This document shows positions 35,826 to 45,460 of a stretch of 64,000 bases of DNA, one piece after another. Both the position numbers and the translations under genes were made by a program. Position 1 is the first letter of the stretch. The number at the start of each line of letters is the position of its first letter. Under the pieces are notes generated by a model. That model was not told the DNA's origin. It did no database searches and was given only the letters and a program-made list of their open reading frames with translations. Source of the stretch: Anaerotruncus massiliensis (ex Togo et al. 2026) (GTDB taxonomy: Bacteria; Bacillota; Clostridia; Oscillospirales; Ruminococcaceae); NCBI RefSeq assembly GCF_900199635.1, contig NZ_LT962687.1, positions 2,852,541 through 2,916,540 of the forward strand, in the 5' to 3' direction.

Positions 35826-35854
35826 AGCATAACAGAATCCGCGGTAAAACGCAA
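35826..35854 (-). promoter_or_regulatory. Putative promoter of exoA
   Basis: On the minus strand TTGCGT, 17 bp, TATGCT with an extended TGT. It overlaps the divergent GNAT promoter region. Confidence 0.5.
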
Positions 35855-35883
35855 TTTACTTTGGCTGGAAAATCTGTTATGAT
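35855..35883 (+). promoter_or_regulatory. Promoter of the tandem GNAT gene
   Basis: TTTACT (35855-35860), 17 bp, TATGAT (35878-35883) with extended TG. Confidence 0.6.
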
Positions 35884-35906
35884 AGTCTACCGAAAGAGGT
35901 GTCGCA

Positions 35907-36866
35907 ATGGAGATTTTTGAAGTGCGCGGGGAACGGGAACGCTACCGGGACCTGCTGCTGTTCGCGGACCCCTCGTGGGAGATGGTCATGCGCTATCTGC
36001 CGCACGGGTTCATGCTCGCGGCGCGGGAGGGGGACGCCGTCCTCGGCGAGATCGTGACGGTGCCGGCCGCGGGCGGCTGGGAGATCAAAAACCTCGCCGT
36101 CGCCGAGCCCTTCCACCGCCGTGGGATCGGCGGCGCGCTGGTGCGCGCGGCGATCGCGCGGCTGCCGGACGGCGCCGCGGTGTGGGTCGGCACGGGCGAT
36201 TTCCCCTCCTCGGTCGGGTTTTACGAGTCCTGCGGATTTAAACGCAGCCATGTCGTCAAGAATTTCTTTACCGACCACTACCCCGAGCCGATTTATGAAG
36301 GGGACTGTCAACTCGTCGACATGCTTTACCTCACGCAGGTGAAGGGGGAACGCGCCGCAGAAGGCTATGAGACGGGGATTGCGGGCTGCCGCATCCGCTT
36401 CGCCGGCATCGGCGACCTGCCGCTCATCCTCGACTTTATCAAAAAGCTCGCGGAATACGAAGGGATGCTCGGCGAGGTGGTCGCCACCGAGGACCTGCTG
36501 CGCGAATGGATTTTTGAAAAGCAAAAGGCGGAGGTGCTGATCGCGGAAAAGGACGGGGCTCCCGCCGGGTTCGCGCTCTTCTTCCACAACTTCTCCACCT
36601 TCCTCGGGCGCGCGGGGCTCTACCTGGAGGACCTCTTCGTACTGCCCGCGCTGCGCGGCGCCGGCATCGGGAAGGCCCTGCTCGCGCGGCTGGCGGCGCT
36701 CGCCGTCGAACGCGGCTGCGGCCGGGTCGAATGGTGGTGCCTCGACTGGAACAAGCCCTCGATCGGGTTTTACCGTTCGCTCGGCGCGCAGGCGATGGAC
36801 GACTGGACCGTCTACCGCCTGACGGGGGACGCCATGAGGGCGCTCGCGGACACGGCGGACGGCTGA
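35907..36866 (+). CDS. Tandem (two-domain) GNAT acetyltransferase
   Basis: 319 residues, two complete GNAT domains. The first (1-140) has the CoA loop [17 protein letters not shown]. The second (about 155-310) starts [23 protein letters not shown], has the CoA loop [16 protein letters not shown] and ends [19 protein letters not shown], the pattern of diamine/spermidine N-acetyltransferases. A fusion; the first-domain substrate is unknown. The pot polyamine genes lie 1.5 kb away, which is suggestive only. Confidence 0.82.
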   Translation: MEIFEVRGERERYRDLLLFADPSWEMVMRYLPHGFMLAAREGDAVLGEIVTVPAAGGWEIKNLAVAEPFHRRGIGGALVRAAIARLPDGAAVWVGTGDFPSSVGFYESCGFKRSHVVKNFFTDHYPEPIYEGDCQLVDMLYLTQVKGERAAEGYETGIAGCRIRFAGIGDLPLILDFIKKLAEYEGMLGEVVATEDLLREWIFEKQKAEVLIAEKDGAPAGFALFFHNFSTFLGRAGLYLEDLFVLPALRGAGIGKALLARLAALAVERGCGRVEWWCLDWNKPSIGFYRSLGAQAMDDWTVYRLTGDAMRALADTADG

Positions 36867-36892
36867 CGCGGGGCGCGTGCATAACACAGGGA

Positions 36893-36975
36893 GGCGGAAA
36901 ACCGTGCGGCAAAGCCGCACGCGCGCGAAAGCGGCGCTTTCGCGCGGGCGCCCCATCGGGGCGCCGTTTTCCGCC
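36893..36975 (+). repeat. Three-hairpin dispersed element (family 1), copy 3
   Basis: GGCGGAAAAC/GTTTTCCGCC outer stem; hairpins CGTGCGGC/GCCGCACG, CGCGCGAAAGC/GCTTTCGCGCG and GGCGCCCC/GGGGCGCC. Lies between the GNAT and patatin genes. Confidence 0.88.
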
Positions 36976-37048
36976 CGGGGCGGTCCCTGCGCGGCGGACG
37001 GCGGCGCGGGGCGGTGAATCAGTTCCACATGCGGGGAGGCAGAGTGTG

Positions 37049-37924
37049 ATGAAGATCGGACTGGTCCTGGAGGGCGGCGGCATGCGCGGGCTCTATACGA
37101 ACGGCGTGCTCGACTGCCTGATGGACAACCATTTTGAGGCGGACTACGTGATCGGCGTGTCCGCGGGCGCGTGCAGCGGGGTCAGCTACGTGTCGGGACA
37201 GCGCGGGCGCAGCTACCGGGTCAATACCGGCTACGTGGACGACAAGCGGTATGTGGGCTTTGAGAGCCTTGTTAAAACCAAATCGATGTTCGGAATGGAT
37301 TTCATCTTCGACGAGATTCCGAATCATCTTGACCCCTTCGACTACGAGGCGTTTCTCGCTTCGCCGATGGAATTTGTCACCGGCGTGACCGACGCGGATA
37401 CCGGAAGGCCGGTCTATTTCACCAAGGAGGCCGTCCGGCCGGGGGACAGCACCCTGCTGCGCGCCTCCTCGTCGATTCCGGTGTTTTCGCCCGTTGTGGA
37501 ATTCATGGGGGGACGCTACCTCGACGGCGGCACCTCCGACCCGATCCCGGTGCAGAAGGCGCTGGACGACGGCTGTGACCGGGTGGTCGTGGTGCTGACC
37601 CGCGACCGCTCCTACGAGAAATCGCCCGAGGGCATCCGCCCCGTCTACCGGCATATCTTCCACGACTCGCCGGGCATGGTGCGCACCCTCGACACCCGCC
37701 ACGAGGTCTATAACCGGGAGCTCGACAAGGTGCGGCGGCTCGAGCGGGAGGGCAGGGCGATCGTGATCGCGCCCGACCGGCCCGTGACGATCGGGCGGTT
37801 TGAGAAGGATATGAAAAAGCTGGAGGACCTCTACAAGACGGGGATGCTCGACGCACAGCTCGCGATGCCCCGCCTGCAAAAGTGGGTTCAGGAAAGGAGC
37901 GCGGAAGATGGCAAAGCTGAGTGA
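37049..37924 (+). CDS. Patatin-like phospholipase
   Basis: 291 residues. GGGMRGLYTNGVLD oxyanion loop, GVSAGA nucleophile elbow (Ser38) and DGGTSDPIP catalytic Asp near residue 158 make a complete Ser-Asp dyad. Bacterial homologues of this size (YjjU/RssA-like) are putative lipid acyl hydrolases. GGGGAGG precedes the ATG. It overlaps the next gene by 17 bp. Confidence 0.9.
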   Translation: MKIGLVLEGGGMRGLYTNGVLDCLMDNHFEADYVIGVSAGACSGVSYVSGQRGRSYRVNTGYVDDKRYVGFESLVKTKSMFGMDFIFDEIPNHLDPFDYEAFLASPMEFVTGVTDADTGRPVYFTKEAVRPGDSTLLRASSSIPVFSPVVEFMGGRYLDGGTSDPIPVQKALDDGCDRVVVVLTRDRSYEKSPEGIRPVYRHIFHDSPGMVRTLDTRHEVYNRELDKVRRLEREGRAIVIAPDRPVTIGRFEKDMKKLEDLYKTGMLDAQLAMPRLQKWVQERSAEDGKAE

Positions 37925-38174
37925 TCTGCAAAATATCGGGAAGGTGCTGGAGGCGCGGCTTGTCGAGGCGGGGGTGGACACGCCCGAAACGCTGCGGGAG
38001 CTGGGCAGCCGCGAGGCGCTTGTCCGCCTGCGCAAAGCCGATCCGGGCGCGTGCGTCCGGGAGCTCTACGCGCTCGAGGGCGCGATCCGCGGCGTCAAGG
38101 ACACCGCCCTGCCCGAAGAGGTGAAGGCGGAGCTGAGGGCCTTTCACAAATCGCTCGGGAGGGCGGGGAAATGA
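37908..38174 (+). CDS. TfoX C-terminal-domain protein
   Basis: 88 residues corresponding to the C-terminal helical domain of TfoX/Sxy (LQNIGKVLEARLVEAGVDTPETLRELGS, split at residue 20). The N-terminal domain is absent, which is common in Firmicutes stand-alone versions. Function unknown; probably protein or DNA contact by a helix-hairpin-helix-like fold. It overlaps the patatin gene upstream and the reductase downstream (ATGA). Confidence 0.85.
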   Translation: MAKLSDLQNIGKVLEARLVEAGVDTPETLRELGSREALVRLRKADPGACVRELYALEGAIRGVKDTALPEEVKAELRAFHKSLGRAGK

Positions 38175-39133
38175 AGTATCTGGTGATCGGCGCGGGCGGT
38201 ACGGGCGGCTGCATCGGCGGGTACCTGGCCGACGCGGGCCGCGACGTGACGCTGATCGCGCGCGGCAAGCACCTGGAGGCGATCCGAAGGGACGGGCTGG
38301 TCCTGCACGGCACCCGGCGCGGGGAGCTGCGGGTGCGGGTCCCCGCCTGCACCGCCGGGGAATTTACCGGACGCGCGGACGTGATCTTTGTCTGCGTCAA
38401 GGGCTACTCGGTGGAGGAGATCCTGCCGCTTGTCGAACGCGCGTCGGATGAGCGGACCGTCGTGATCCCCATCCTGAACGTCCTGGGCACCGGGGAGCGG
38501 ATGGCCGCCCGGCTGCCCGGCCGCACGGTGACGGACGGCTGCATCTACATTGTGGGCTACATCTCTTCGCCCGGGGAGATCACCCAGTCGGGGGAGGTCT
38601 TCCGGATCGTCTACGGCGAGCGGGAGGGGAACGCCCGCGCGGTGCGCCTCCAGGAGATCGCCGAGGAGCTGCGCGGCGCGGACATCGACGCGGTGGTGTC
38701 GGACGACATCCGCCGCGACGCCTTCCGCAAATTCATGCTCGTCTCCCCGATGGCGGCTGCGGGCGCTTATTTCGACCTGCCGATGGGCGGCCTGCAGGCG
38801 CCGGGGGAACCGCGTGAATTCTTCAAGTCGCTCGTGCGGGAGCTCGCGGCCATCGCGGACGCCAAGGGCTACCGCTATCCCGTGGATATGCTCGCCGACG
38901 GCCTGCGCCGCATCGACGGCATGAGCCCCGACACGACCGCCTCCATGCAGAAGGATCTCAAAAAGGGCGGCGCGAGCGAGCTCGACGGGCTCGTCTTCGA
39001 GCCGGTGCGCATGGCCCGCGCGCTTGGGCTTTCCGCCCCGGGCTACGAGCGGGCGGCGGACCGCCTGGGGGAACTTTCGAGCCGGGGGGAACTTTCGAGA
39101 AAGTTCCCCCCGGCCCCCCTTCAAAGCTTTTGA
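38171..39133 (+). CDS. Ketopantoate reductase-family protein with repeat-encoded tail
   Basis: 320 residues. Rossmann motif VIGAGGTGGCIGGYLADAG, CVKGYSVEE and a C-terminal helical domain with the catalytic Lys/Asn region (RKFMLVSPMAA) and SSxxxD-like TTASMQKDL. PanE-like; the true substrate is uncertain because the panBCD neighbours are absent. The final ~20 residues (from GELSSRGEL) are encoded by dispersed repeat family 2, so the original end was probably replaced or extended. Confidence 0.85.
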   Translation: MKYLVIGAGGTGGCIGGYLADAGRDVTLIARGKHLEAIRRDGLVLHGTRRGELRVRVPACTAGEFTGRADVIFVCVKGYSVEEILPLVERASDERTVVIPILNVLGTGERMAARLPGRTVTDGCIYIVGYISSPGEITQSGEVFRIVYGEREGNARAVRLQEIAEELRGADIDAVVSDDIRRDAFRKFMLVSPMAAAGAYFDLPMGGLQAPGEPREFFKSLVRELAAIADAKGYRYPVDMLADGLRRIDGMSPDTTASMQKDLKKGGASELDGLVFEPVRMARALGLSAPGYERAADRLGELSSRGELSRKFPPAPLQSF

Positions 39134-39135
39134 TT
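39067..39135 (-). repeat. Dispersed palindromic repeat family 2, copy c
   Basis: CCGGGGGGAACTTTC (39082-39096) / GAAAGTTCCCCCCGG (39099-39113), then CCCCTTCAAAGCTTTTGATT, the reverse complement of the conserved head. A partial second copy (GGGGAACTTTCGAG) precedes it. It overlaps the end of the reductase gene. Confidence 0.8.
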
Positions 39136-39213
39136 CAGGCCGGCCGCACCCGCGCCGTCATGGGCGCGTCCCGTGAGGAGGGCGGGGAGGGGTTCGCCGC
39201 GTGAGAAAGCGGC

Positions 39214-39242
39214 TTGCCGTTTTTTTCCGCGCGGAGTATAAT
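39214..39242 (+). promoter_or_regulatory. Promoter of the HD-domain gene
   Basis: TTGCCG (39214-39219), 17-bp spacer, TATAAT (39237-39242). Confidence 0.75.
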
Positions 39243-39271
39243 GGGGAAAAAACGGAAAGGAAGTCTGTGTT

Positions 39272-39832
39272 ATGATCCCGACGATGGAAGAGGCGCAGGC
39301 CCTGCTCGAAAAGTACAACAAAGAGGCGTTCCACCTGCGTCACGCGGCGATCGTCAGCGGCGTGATGGGGTATTTCGCCAAGGAGTACGACCCCGACCGC
39401 GTGGAGTACTGGAAGGTGGTCGGCCTGCTGCACGACCTCGACTTTGAAGCGTACCCGGAGCAGCACTGCGTCAAATCGCAGGAGCTGATGCGCGAAGAGG
39501 GCCTCGACGAGGGGATCATCCGCTCCACGGCGAGCCACGGCTACGGGCTCTGCTGCGACATCAAGCCGGAGCACGTCATGGAGAAGATCCTCTTCGCCAC
39601 CGACGAGCTCACCGGACTGATCGGCGCGGCGGCGATCATGCGCCCCTCCAAAAGCGTCGTCGACCTCGAGACCAAATCGGTGAAAAAGAAGTTTAAGGAC
39701 AAGAAATTCGCGGCGGGCTGCTCACGCGAGGTCATCTCGCAGGGCGCGGAGATGCTCGGATGGGAGCTCGACGAGCTCATCGAGCGGACGATCCTCGCCA
39801 TGCGCAGCCTGATGGACACGATGGATATCTGA
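39272..39832 (+). CDS. HD-domain hydrolase
   Basis: 186 residues. HD ligands: His in NKEAFHLRHAAIV, HD in VVGLLHDLDFE, His in EQHCVKSQEL and Asp in ATDELTG. Predicted metal-dependent phosphohydrolase; the short TIGR00277-like layout is common in Clostridia. Single-gene unit with its own promoter and terminator. Confidence 0.85.
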   Translation: MIPTMEEAQALLEKYNKEAFHLRHAAIVSGVMGYFAKEYDPDRVEYWKVVGLLHDLDFEAYPEQHCVKSQELMREEGLDEGIIRSTASHGYGLCCDIKPEHVMEKILFATDELTGLIGAAAIMRPSKSVVDLETKSVKKKFKDKKFAAGCSREVISQGAEMLGWELDELIERTILAMRSLMDTMDI

Positions 39833-39882
39833 ACCGCCCGGGCGATGGGAGACAGCCTTCGGGCCCGCGGGAACCGCCCTTG

Positions 39883-39924
39883 AAGATGGCCGGAAACGGG
39901 AGACCGTTTTCGGCCATCTTTCCT
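39883..39924 (+). terminator. Terminator of the HD-domain gene
   Basis: 17-bp stem 39883-39899 / 39904-39920 with one G-T pair, loop GAGA. Confidence 0.88.
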
Positions 39925-39952
39925 TGTGCGGCGGGCCGCGGTGTGGTAAAAT
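39924..39952 (+). promoter_or_regulatory. Promoter of deoB
   Basis: TTGTGC (39924-39929), 17 bp, TAAAAT (39947-39952). The resulting leader of about 185 nt contains family-1 copy 4. Confidence 0.6.
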
Positions 39953-40020
39953 GGGGACAGGAATCAGGCGGCCCGGCGCGGCCCTCCATCCCCGGTATCC
40001 GCCGGCGGGAGGGCGCGGAG

Positions 40021-40101
40021 GGCGGAAAACCCAAATCCGCGCAGGCGGGATTTGTCCCGCGCTCCGCGCGGGCGGCGCGCGGGGCGCGCCGGTTTTCCGC
40101 C
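40021..40101 (+). repeat. Three-hairpin dispersed element (family 1), copy 4, in the deoB leader
   Basis: GGCGGAAAAC/GTTTTCCGCC ends; hairpins CAAATCC.../GGATTTG, CCCGCGC/GCGCGGG and CGGCGCGC/GCGCGCCG. It ends 40 bp before the deoB start and would be part of its 5' UTR. Confidence 0.85.
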
Positions 40102-40141
40102 CGGCAAGCGCGGCGGCCGCCTTGGAAAGGTGGGAAAAACA

Positions 40142-41317
40142 ATGGCAAAACGGGTGTTTTTGATCGTGCTGGACAGCGTGGGCATCGGCGAGGAACCGGA
40201 CGCGGCCGCCTATGGCGACGAGGGCAGCAACACGCTGCGCGCCTGCTGGCAGTCGGGAAAGCTCTCGGTGCCCAATCTGCAAAGACTGGGGCTCTATAAC
40301 ATCGAGGGGGTCGGCTGCGGCGAGGTGGTGGAGCGGCCGCTCGGGGCCTTCGCGCGCATGCGCGAGTCGTCCGCCGGAAAGGACACGACGATCGGCCACT
40401 GGGAGATCGCGGGCATCATCTCCCCCAAGCCGATGCCGACCTACCCCGACGGCTTCCCCCCCGAGATCATCCGCGAATACGAACGGCTGACGGGGCGGGG
40501 GGTGCTCTGCAACAGGCCCTATTCGGGCACGCAGGTCATCCACGACTTCGGCCGCGAGCATGAGGAGACGGGCGCGCTCATCGTCTACACGAGCGCGGAC
40601 AGCGTCTTCCAGGTCGCGGCGCATGAGCGCGTCGTGCCGGTCAAGCAGCTCTATGAGTACTGCGAGGCGGCCCGCAAGCTGCTCCAGGGCGAGCACGGGG
40701 TGGGCCGCGTCATCGCGCGCCCCTTCGAGGGCAGCTGGCCCGATTACAGGCGCACCTCCAACCGGCACGACTTTTCGCTGACCCCGCCGCGCGACACCAT
40801 CCTCGACAAGCTGCGGGCGGCCGGCCTCGATACGATCGGGGTCGGCAAGATCTACGACATCTTCGCGGGCAAGGGGATTTCCCAGACCAGCCGCATCCAA
40901 AATAACGAGGACGGCATGGAGCAGACGATCGCCTGGGCGAAGAAGGACTTCCACGGGCTCTGCTTTGTGAACCTCGTCGATTTTGACATGGTCTACGGGC
41001 ACCGCAACGACGTGCCGGGGTATACGGCGGCGCTCAACCGCTTCGACGGGCAGCTGGGCGAGCTGCTGCCCCTGCTGCGGGAGGACGACGTGCTGATGAT
41101 CACGGCCGACCACGGCTGCGACCCTTCCACCCCCTCGACCGACCATTCGCGCGAATATGTGCCGCTGCTCCTCTATGGGAAGGAGATCGCGGCGGGACGG
41201 GACCTCGGCACCCGCCCGACCTTCGCGGACACGGGCGAGACGGCGGCGGCGCTGCTGGGCGTCGACGCGGGCTGCGACGGCGAATCGCTCTGCCCGCTGG
41301 TCCTCGCGCGGGGCTGA
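40142..41317 (+). CDS. deoB: Phosphopentomutase
   Basis: 391 residues, alkaline-phosphatase-fold mutase. LDSVGIGE (metal Asp11), SSAGKDTTIGHWEIAG containing the phosphorylated Thr, RPFEGSWPDYRRTSNRHD, and the late metal motif ADHGCDP...TDHSREYVPLL. It interconverts (deoxy)ribose 1- and 5-phosphate. A pyrimidine nucleoside phosphorylase follows, forming a nucleoside-salvage pair. Confidence 0.97.
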   Translation: MAKRVFLIVLDSVGIGEEPDAAAYGDEGSNTLRACWQSGKLSVPNLQRLGLYNIEGVGCGEVVERPLGAFARMRESSAGKDTTIGHWEIAGIISPKPMPTYPDGFPPEIIREYERLTGRGVLCNRPYSGTQVIHDFGREHEETGALIVYTSADSVFQVAAHERVVPVKQLYEYCEAARKLLQGEHGVGRVIARPFEGSWPDYRRTSNRHDFSLTPPRDTILDKLRAAGLDTIGVGKIYDIFAGKGISQTSRIQNNEDGMEQTIAWAKKDFHGLCFVNLVDFDMVYGHRNDVPGYTAALNRFDGQLGELLPLLREDDVLMITADHGCDPSTPSTDHSREYVPLLLYGKEIAAGRDLGTRPTFADTGETAAALLGVDAGCDGESLCPLVLARG

Positions 41318-41401
41318 CCGCGCGGAAGCGAAAACGGGATACCACCGGGGGCCGCCGTGCGGTTTGGGCCCCGATAACCTGAACGAACAAGGAGGAGCAA
41401 C

Positions 41402-42724
<1,323 letters not shown>

Positions 42725-42743
42725 CCGACGCGGCATAACGGCG

Positions 42744-42783
42744 CCCGCCTCCCCGGCTGACCGGCTGGGGAGGCGGGTTTTTC
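42744..42783 (+). terminator. Terminator of deoB-pdp
   Basis: CCCGCCTCCCC (42744-42754) / GGGGAGGCGGG (42767-42777), 12-base loop, T5. Confidence 0.9.
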
Positions 42784-42862
42784 ATGCGCACGGGAATTTT
42801 GGAGGGACGCCGGTCCCTTTTCGGCCTCCCCGGTGGTTATAGAGGGAAAGGAGAGGATTGAA

Positions 42863-44008
42863 ATGAAGAAGGCTCTTGTTTTATGCGTCGCGCTCGCCCT
42901 TCTGGCGGGGTGCGCGCGGGAACCGGCCGCGGCTCCGCAGCCGCAGAGCGCGGCGGAGAGCTCCGCCGTTTCCGCCGAACCGGCCGAACCGGCCGCCCCC
43001 GACCTGTCGGACTACCCGGCCCTGACCGAACGGTATGTGGACCGCCTGCTCGCCTCCGGGGCGGCGGGACGCACCTGGTCGACGCCCTTCAACATCGGCG
43101 CGGACGCGCTGGTGGACTACTACGCCCTGCACTGCATGGAGGACCTCGGCGAGCAGGCGCCCGCCGAATTCCCGGCCGGGGAGGTCGAGGAATACATCGG
43201 ACGGTACTTCGACGTCGACCCCGCCTCGTGTATGCGCATCCACGTCCGCTACGACGAGGCGGCCAACGCCTACCGCTTTGAGGGGCTGGGCGCGACCTGC
43301 ACCGCGCAGGTGAATAAGGCCTCCCTCGAGGACGGCCTTTTGACGCTCGATTACGACGTCTGCGGCCCCCGGGAGGACGGCACCGTCATCTGGAGCGGCA
43401 CGGTCAAAATCCGGCTCTCCCCCGACGGCGGCTGGAAGTACGAGGAGAACGAGATGCGCTACCCGCTCTATCCCGTCGGCGGCGACGGGCAGACGCGGGA
43501 GCAGCTCGCGGAAACCTACGTCTATCCGATGATCCCCAGCGGCAGGCTCCTGCAATACGACTGGAGCTCGCCCGAGGAGATGGAGGCCGACCACCTCTTC
43601 TTCTATCTCTGCTTCAATAACCTTTTGGGGATGGAGAAGGATTTCGAGGGCTGCTTCGCGCCGGGCGCGACCGCTCCCGCCGCCGAGGTGGAGGCGGCAA
43701 TCCGGGAGTATTTCGACGTGTCCGTGGAATACCTGCGCACCTCCCAGTTCTACCACGCCGACGGGGACTGCTACGAGATGATCGGCGGCTTCGGCGGGGG
43801 CGGCGGACTCTCCGTCCTGGACTATGCGGAGCAGGACGGCGTGATCGAGCTCGCGGTCGGGTCCTACGGACCCGACGACCAGCCCGACCACCCGATGCAT
43901 GTCGGGCGCCTCACGGTTGAAAAGAAGCCGGGCGGCGGCTTCCTCTACCGCTCCTATGAGATCGTGCACAGCTGGCCGCCCGAACCCATTGCGTTTTTCG
44001 CGGAGTAA
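42863..44008 (+). CDS. Lipoprotein with an internally duplicated domain
   Basis: 381 residues, family not recognised. Signal peptide with lipobox LLAGC (Cys17), an Ala/Pro/Ser/Glu linker to residue 50, then two similar halves: TWSTPFNIGADALVDYYAL...VEEYIGRYFDVDPASCMR and DWSSPEEMEADHLFFYLCF...VEAAIREYFDVSVEYLR, each followed by a beta-rich stretch. The halves (about 68-205 and 232-370) look like a tandem duplication. Surface-anchored, function unknown. AAAGGAGAGG precedes the ATG at 42863. Confidence 0.78.
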   Translation: MKKALVLCVALALLAGCAREPAAAPQPQSAAESSAVSAEPAEPAAPDLSDYPALTERYVDRLLASGAAGRTWSTPFNIGADALVDYYALHCMEDLGEQAPAEFPAGEVEEYIGRYFDVDPASCMRIHVRYDEAANAYRFEGLGATCTAQVNKASLEDGLLTLDYDVCGPREDGTVIWSGTVKIRLSPDGGWKYEENEMRYPLYPVGGDGQTREQLAETYVYPMIPSGRLLQYDWSSPEEMEADHLFFYLCFNNLLGMEKDFEGCFAPGATAPAAEVEAAIREYFDVSVEYLRTSQFYHADGDCYEMIGGFGGGGGLSVLDYAEQDGVIELAVGSYGPDDQPDHPMHVGRLTVEKKPGGGFLYRSYEIVHSWPPEPIAFFAE

Positions 44009-44032
44009 ACCGCCCCGCGCGGCGAAAAAGAA

Positions 44033-44070
44033 CCCGCCGTCCCGGCCCTCCGGCCGGGACGGCGGGTTTG
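44033..44070 (+). terminator. Terminator of the lipoprotein gene
   Basis: Perfect 15-bp stem CCCGCCGTCCCGGCC / GGCCGGGACGGCGGG, loop CTCC, T3. Confidence 0.88.
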
Positions 44071-44089
44071 CGCGTCGGAGACGCGCACA

Positions 44090-44121
44090 GGGGTCCAAAC
44101 GACGTTCGTCGTTTGGACCCC
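44090..44121. repeat. 32-bp near-perfect palindrome
   Basis: GGGGTCCAAACGACG and its reverse complement are separated by TT, followed by CTGCTTTTTC. Could be a second terminator or a dispersed palindrome; nothing else in the window matches it. Confidence 0.7.
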
Positions 44122-44226
44122 TGCTTTTTCGCCGCGGGGGCCGGGGCACGCGGCCGCTTTTTGACGCGCGGGGCCGGGGCGCGGTATATTCGGGCGGGCG
44201 GCGTTTACAATAGCAATTGGCGGCGC

Positions 44227-44255
44227 TTGCCAGATCTCCCAGAAGGCGCTATAAT
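44227..44255 (+). promoter_or_regulatory. Promoter of ldh
   Basis: TTGCCA (44227-44232), 17 bp, TATAAT (44250-44255). A downstream inverted repeat ATATAC-N7-GTATAT (44254-44272) overlaps the start point and may be an operator. Confidence 0.75.
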
Positions 44256-44299
44256 ATACTAAAACGGTATATATTAACCATCCCAAAGGAGGAACCCTC

Positions 44300-45244
44300 A
44301 TGAATCTACAGAAATGCGCGGTCATCGGCTGCGGTGCGGTGGGCGCGACCACCGCCTACACCCTGCTGGGCAGCGGACTGTTTTCCGAGCTGGTGCTGCT
44401 CGACATCGACCAGAAGAAGGCGGAGGGAGAGGCGATGGACATCGCCCACGGCGTCCCCTTCGTGCGTCCCGTCAACGTCTACGCGGGAGATTACCCCGAC
44501 CTGGCCGACGCCGGGCTGGTGATCATCACGGCGGGCGCGGCGCAGTCCCCCGGCGAGACGCGCATCGACCTGGTACGCAAGAACGTGAAGATTTTCCGGT
44601 CGATCGTCCCCCAGATCGTCCGCTGCAACCGGGACGCCATCCTGCTGGTGGTGGCCAACCCGGTTGACATCCTCACCTATGTGACGCTCAAGCTGTCCGG
44701 CTTCCCCGCCTCCCGGGTGATCGGCTCGGGCACCGTGCTGGACACCGCGCGGTTCAAATACCTGCTCGGGGAGCACCTCGAGGTCGACCCGCGCAACATC
44801 CACGCCTTCATCATCGGCGAGCACGGGGACACCGAGCTGCCCGTGTGGAGCTCGGCCAACGTGTCGGGCATCGACCTCGCGGATTTCTGCAAGGTGTGCG
44901 GCAAGTGCGCCGACATGGCGGGGCTGCACGGCATCTACGAGGAGGTCAAGAACAGCGCCTACCGGATCATCGAGCGCAAGGGCGCGACCAACTACGCGAT
45001 CGCCAAAGCGGTGCGGCGGATCGCGGAGGCGATCGTGCGGGACGAGAACTCGGTGCTGCCCGTTTCGGGGCTGGCGGACGGGCATTACGGGCTGCATGAC
45101 CTCTGCCTCGGCCTGCCGGCGATCGTCGGCAGGGAGGGGATCAAGCAGATCCTTGACTTCCCGCTCGACGAGGCGGAGCACCGGGCGCTGGAGGCGTCCG
45201 CGGCGGCGCTTTCCGACGTGCTGGCGGAGATTGAGCCGAATTAG
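44300..45244 (+). CDS. ldh: L-lactate dehydrogenase
   Basis: 314 residues. NAD loop VIGCGAVGATTAY, substrate loop AAQSPGETR (Gln82 favours lactate over malate, Arg88), VVANPVDILTYV and catalytic His175 in IIGEHGDTELP. Reduces pyruvate to lactate to regenerate NAD+. The AAAGGAGG ribosome site fits. Its stop codon is inside the CIRCE element of the next gene. Confidence 0.96.
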   Translation: MNLQKCAVIGCGAVGATTAYTLLGSGLFSELVLLDIDQKKAEGEAMDIAHGVPFVRPVNVYAGDYPDLADAGLVIITAGAAQSPGETRIDLVRKNVKIFRSIVPQIVRCNRDAILLVVANPVDILTYVTLKLSGFPASRVIGSGTVLDTARFKYLLGEHLEVDPRNIHAFIIGEHGDTELPVWSSANVSGIDLADFCKVCGKCADMAGLHGIYEEVKNSAYRIIERKGATNYAIAKAVRRIAEAIVRDENSVLPVSGLADGHYGLHDLCLGLPAIVGREGIKQILDFPLDEAEHRALEASAAALSDVLAEIEPN

Positions 45245-45267
45245 CACTCTTATATCGTGAGTGCTAA
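45241..45267. promoter_or_regulatory. CIRCE operator (HrcA-binding site)
   Basis: TTAGCACTC-N9-GAGTGCTAA, an exact CIRCE consensus, overlapping the ldh stop codon and lying 194 bp before the hsp20 start. HrcA represses heat-shock genes through it. Confidence 0.95.
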
Positions 45268-45296
45268 AAATTCACAGTTTATTCATAAATGATGCA

Positions 45297-45324
45297 TTGC
45301 TTTGTAACAATCCCGGGTTATACT
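45297..45324 (+). promoter_or_regulatory. Putative promoter of hsp20
   Basis: TTGCTT (45297-45302), 16 bp, TATACT (45319-45324), downstream of CIRCE. The resulting leader is about 130 nt. Confidence 0.5.
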
Positions 45325-45460
45325 AAGGCCAATGAAACAAGAACGAGCGCCGGGCACGGGCGCCGGGAAAGAAGATGATCGCCATGTGCCGCAACATTCG
45401 CAGAACTCGTGAGTTGGGTTAAACAACGCGAAAACACAACATCTAAAGGGGGATTTTATC

